This document shows positions 5,011-6,679 of a stretch of 6,679 bases of DNA, piece after piece (position 1 is the stretch's first letter; every line of letters begins with the position of its first letter). The position numbers and the translations under genes are program-made. Source of the stretch: an uncultured bacterium. Lineage in GTDB: Bacteria; Actinomycetota; Coriobacteriia; Coriobacteriales; Coriobacteriaceae. The DNA lies in NCBI GenBank assembly GCA_905215225.1, contig CAJMPM010000082.1, forward strand, positions 1 to 6,679, given 5' to 3'. Below the pieces are notes generated by a model, which worked only from the letters and a program-made list of their open reading frames with translations, was not told the DNA's origin and ran no database searches.

Positions 5011-6552
5011 ATGTCGTTGAATCTGGGCAGCCTGGGCATGGAAGATGCCTCGTTTAACTTTGGCGGTTCCTACATCATGGCGCTCGACTGCGGCACCACC
5101 TCGGTACTTGCGACCATCGTCGACGAGTACGGCTGCATCGTCGCGCAGGCACGTCGTAGCGTCAAAACCAGCTTCCCGCGTCCCGGTTGGATAGAGCAAG
5201 ACCCCATGGAGGTGCTTGCCAGCCAGATCGGCGTGATGATGGAGGTCCAGTTTAAGAGCGGCATCCATTCCGATCGCATCGCCGCCATCGGTATCTCCAA
5301 CCAGCGCGAGACCACGGTGGTGTGGGACCGCATAAGCGGCCAACCCATCTATAACGCCATCGTGTGGCAATGCCGTCGCACCGCACCTCTGATCGACGAG
5401 CTGGTCGAGCGGGGCGCAGAAGAGCTGGTGCGCTCCCGCACGGGACTCACGCTCGATCCGTATTTCTCGGCTTCCAAGGTGCAGTGGATTCTCGACAACG
5501 TCGACGGTGCGCGTGAGAGCGCGGCGGCGGGCGACCTCATGTTCGGCACCATCGATACCTGGCTCATCTACAACCTCACCGGCAGTCAGGTCTTTGCCAC
5601 CGACTACACCAATGCCAGCCGCACGGCGCTCTTTAATATCCATACGCTCGATTGGGACGACGACCTGCTGGCGCTCTTTGACGTTCCACGTTCCATGATG
5701 CCCGAGGTTCGTTGGAGCTCGGGCGACTACGGCCGCGTCGCGAGCGACATCATGACCAACATGCCGCCCATCATGGGCGTGGCGGGCGATCAGCAGGCGT
5801 CGCTGTTCGGCCACTGCTGCTTCCATCCCGGCCAGACCAAAAACACCTATGGCACGGGTTGCTTTATGCTCATGAACACCGGCGACGAGGTCGTCGAATC
5901 CAAGAACGGTCTGGTCTCCACGATCGGTATCGCCGCGGACGGCAAGATCAGCTATGCACTCGAGGGCTCCATCTTTGCTGCCGGTTCCACCATGAACTGG
6001 CTGCGCAACAACATGGGCATCATCTCGAGTGTGAGCGAGTCGGCGCAACTCGCCGCTTCGATCAACGACAATGAGGGCTGCTACTTCGTTCCCGCCTTTG
6101 CGGGTCTGGGCGCTCCCTGGTGGGACCCGCATGCCCGCGGTATCGTGTGCGGGCTGACCGGCGCCTCGAGCCGTGCGACCATCGTACGTGCCGCCTGCGA
6201 ATCCATGGCATATCAGAGCTACGACGTGCTGCGCGCCATGGAGCAGGACGTGGGACTTTCGATTGAGCGCCTGTCTGTCGATGGCGGTGCCTCGCGCAAC
6301 GAGTTCATCATGCAATTCCAGGCCGATCTGCTGGATATCCCCGTGTTGCAGTGCGAGACGGTGGAGACCACGGCGAGCGGTGCCGCGTACTTGGCGGGCC
6401 TTGCCGTCGGCTATTGGGAGGACCTGGAGGAGCTGGAGCAAAACGCTCAGATCGTTAAGACCTTCCTTCCCCATATGTCCGCCGAGCGCCGTGAGAGCAA
6501 TCTCGCTGGTTGGCGTGATGCCGTCAAGCGTTCGCTCAACACCGCTCAGTAG
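5011..6552 (+). CDS. glpK: Glycerol kinase
   Basis: GlpK phosphorylates glycerol with ATP to sn-glycerol-3-phosphate, feeding glycolysis and lipid synthesis. The 513 residues follow the FGGY-kinase plan throughout: a phosphate-binding loop DCGTTS (26-31), GWIEQDP, ISNQRETTVVW (95-105) and NAIVWQCRRTA. They continue with DPYFSASKVQWIL, DTWLIYNLTG, TDYTNASRTALFNIHTLDWD and AGDQQASLFG with the catalytic Asp260. KNTYGTGCFMLMNTG, AFAGLGAPWWDP and VDGGASRNEFIMQFQ complete it. Likely glycerol contacts R99, E100, W119, Y151, D260 and Q261 are kept. Length is normal apart from an N-terminal extension of roughly 16-19 residues; ATG 5011 is preferred because GAAAGG (4997-5002) precedes it by eight bases. 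Cys27 replaces the usual Gln of DQGTTS. It begins 13 nt after tsaC, suggesting co-transcription. No glpF or glpR is visible. Confidence 0.97.
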   Translation: MSLNLGSLGMEDASFNFGGSYIMALDCGTTSVLATIVDEYGCIVAQARRSVKTSFPRPGWIEQDPMEVLASQIGVMMEVQFKSGIHSDRIAAIGISNQRETTVVWDRISGQPIYNAIVWQCRRTAPLIDELVERGAEELVRSRTGLTLDPYFSASKVQWILDNVDGARESAAAGDLMFGTIDTWLIYNLTGSQVFATDYTNASRTALFNIHTLDWDDDLLALFDVPRSMMPEVRWSSGDYGRVASDIMTNMPPIMGVAGDQQASLFGHCCFHPGQTKNTYGTGCFMLMNTGDEVVESKNGLVSTIGIAADGKISYALEGSIFAAGSTMNWLRNNMGIISSVSESAQLAASINDNEGCYFVPAFAGLGAPWWDPHARGIVCGLTGASSRATIVRAACESMAYQSYDVLRAMEQDVGLSIERLSVDGGASRNEFIMQFQADLLDIPVLQCETVETTASGAAYLAGLAVGYWEDLEELEQNAQIVKTFLPHMSAERRESNLAGWRDAVKRSLNTAQ

Positions 6553-6679
6553 GGTTGCGACGAGCTGCTCGATACAACAAACCGTTAAACTTATGCACGG
6601 CGCGCGGCAACAACATCGCCATGCGCCTTGTCAGCAAGGCCATCTTCCGGCCGCAACGAAAGGGGCAATCAACCCCTGC
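6553..6679. other. Downstream tail of glpK, no convincing gene
   Basis: This 127-bp end piece holds a 6-bp hairpin GCCTTG/CAAGGC (6625-6630/6635-6640, loop TCAG). It also has a possible hairpin AGGGG (6661-6665) / CCCCT (6673-6677) at the window edge, where a following T-tract cannot be seen. A terminator for glpK is possible but cannot be confirmed. A minus-strand frame stays open from the window end to a stop at 6536-6538 and is treated as a finding, not a gene. Confidence 0.4.

Noticed and set aside
4912..6474. 520-codon minus-strand open frame opposite glpK
   Set aside because: It is a mirror frame of glycerol kinase, which is conserved along its whole length. The translation shows low-information His/Gly/Ala-rich composition and no recognisable domain.
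1..6679. CRISPR array, tRNA or rRNA gene, insertion sequence
   Set aside because: No regularly spaced direct repeats, no cloverleaf-like tRNA sequence, no rRNA-like stretches and no transposase were seen on either strand.

Overview
The window is GC-rich, and most codons in its genes end in G or C. The conserved RF1 motif is written GPGGQxVNTT, as in Actinobacteria, and a prfA - prmC - tsaC/sua5 order is recognisable. I infer a gut-type actinobacterium of the Coriobacteriia, with Collinsella or a close relative most likely. The genus is an inference and was not checked against a database.

Layout, all real genes on the + strand: (1) the 3' end of an M20-family metallopeptidase (2-265), ending in a perfect 16-bp hairpin (265-299) that resembles a REP/RAYT-type palindrome; (2) a roughly 195-nt leader with small hairpins and a tiny ORF ending in UAG, leading to prfA (495-1562, RF1); (3) a gene-poor stretch of about 590 bp (1563-2156) with two hairpin structures after prfA (the larger is a nested, nearly continuous stem of about 98 nt), a second REP-like palindrome, an AT-richer segment with a start-less ORF remnant and a large interrupted dyad, and a candidate promoter; (4) prmC (2157-3407), the methyltransferase acting on release-factor GGQ glutamine, with a large Ala/Glu-rich insertion; (5) a HicA-HicB toxin-antitoxin pair (3476-4119) with its own promoter and a palindromic candidate operator over the -10 box; (6) a TsaC/Sua5 threonylcarbamoyl-AMP synthase gene (4254-4997); (7) glpK, glycerol kinase (5011-6552), starting 13 nt after tsaC; (8) a 127-bp tail without a convincing gene.

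How the genes relate: RF1 terminates translation at UAA/UAG, and PrmC methylates the GGQ glutamine of that protein. TsaC makes the precursor of tRNA t6A37, so the core is a translation-fidelity cluster. HicAB looks like an accessory module dropped between prmC and tsaC. GlpK is metabolic and appears to be co-transcribed with tsaC.

I found no self-evident new multi-gene system. The points most worth a second look are the structured intergenic RNA candidate at 1604-1701, the UAG-terminated leader ORF before prfA, the PrmC insertion, the start-less ORF with a dyad before prmC, and the HicAB operator with its unusual HicB C-terminus.
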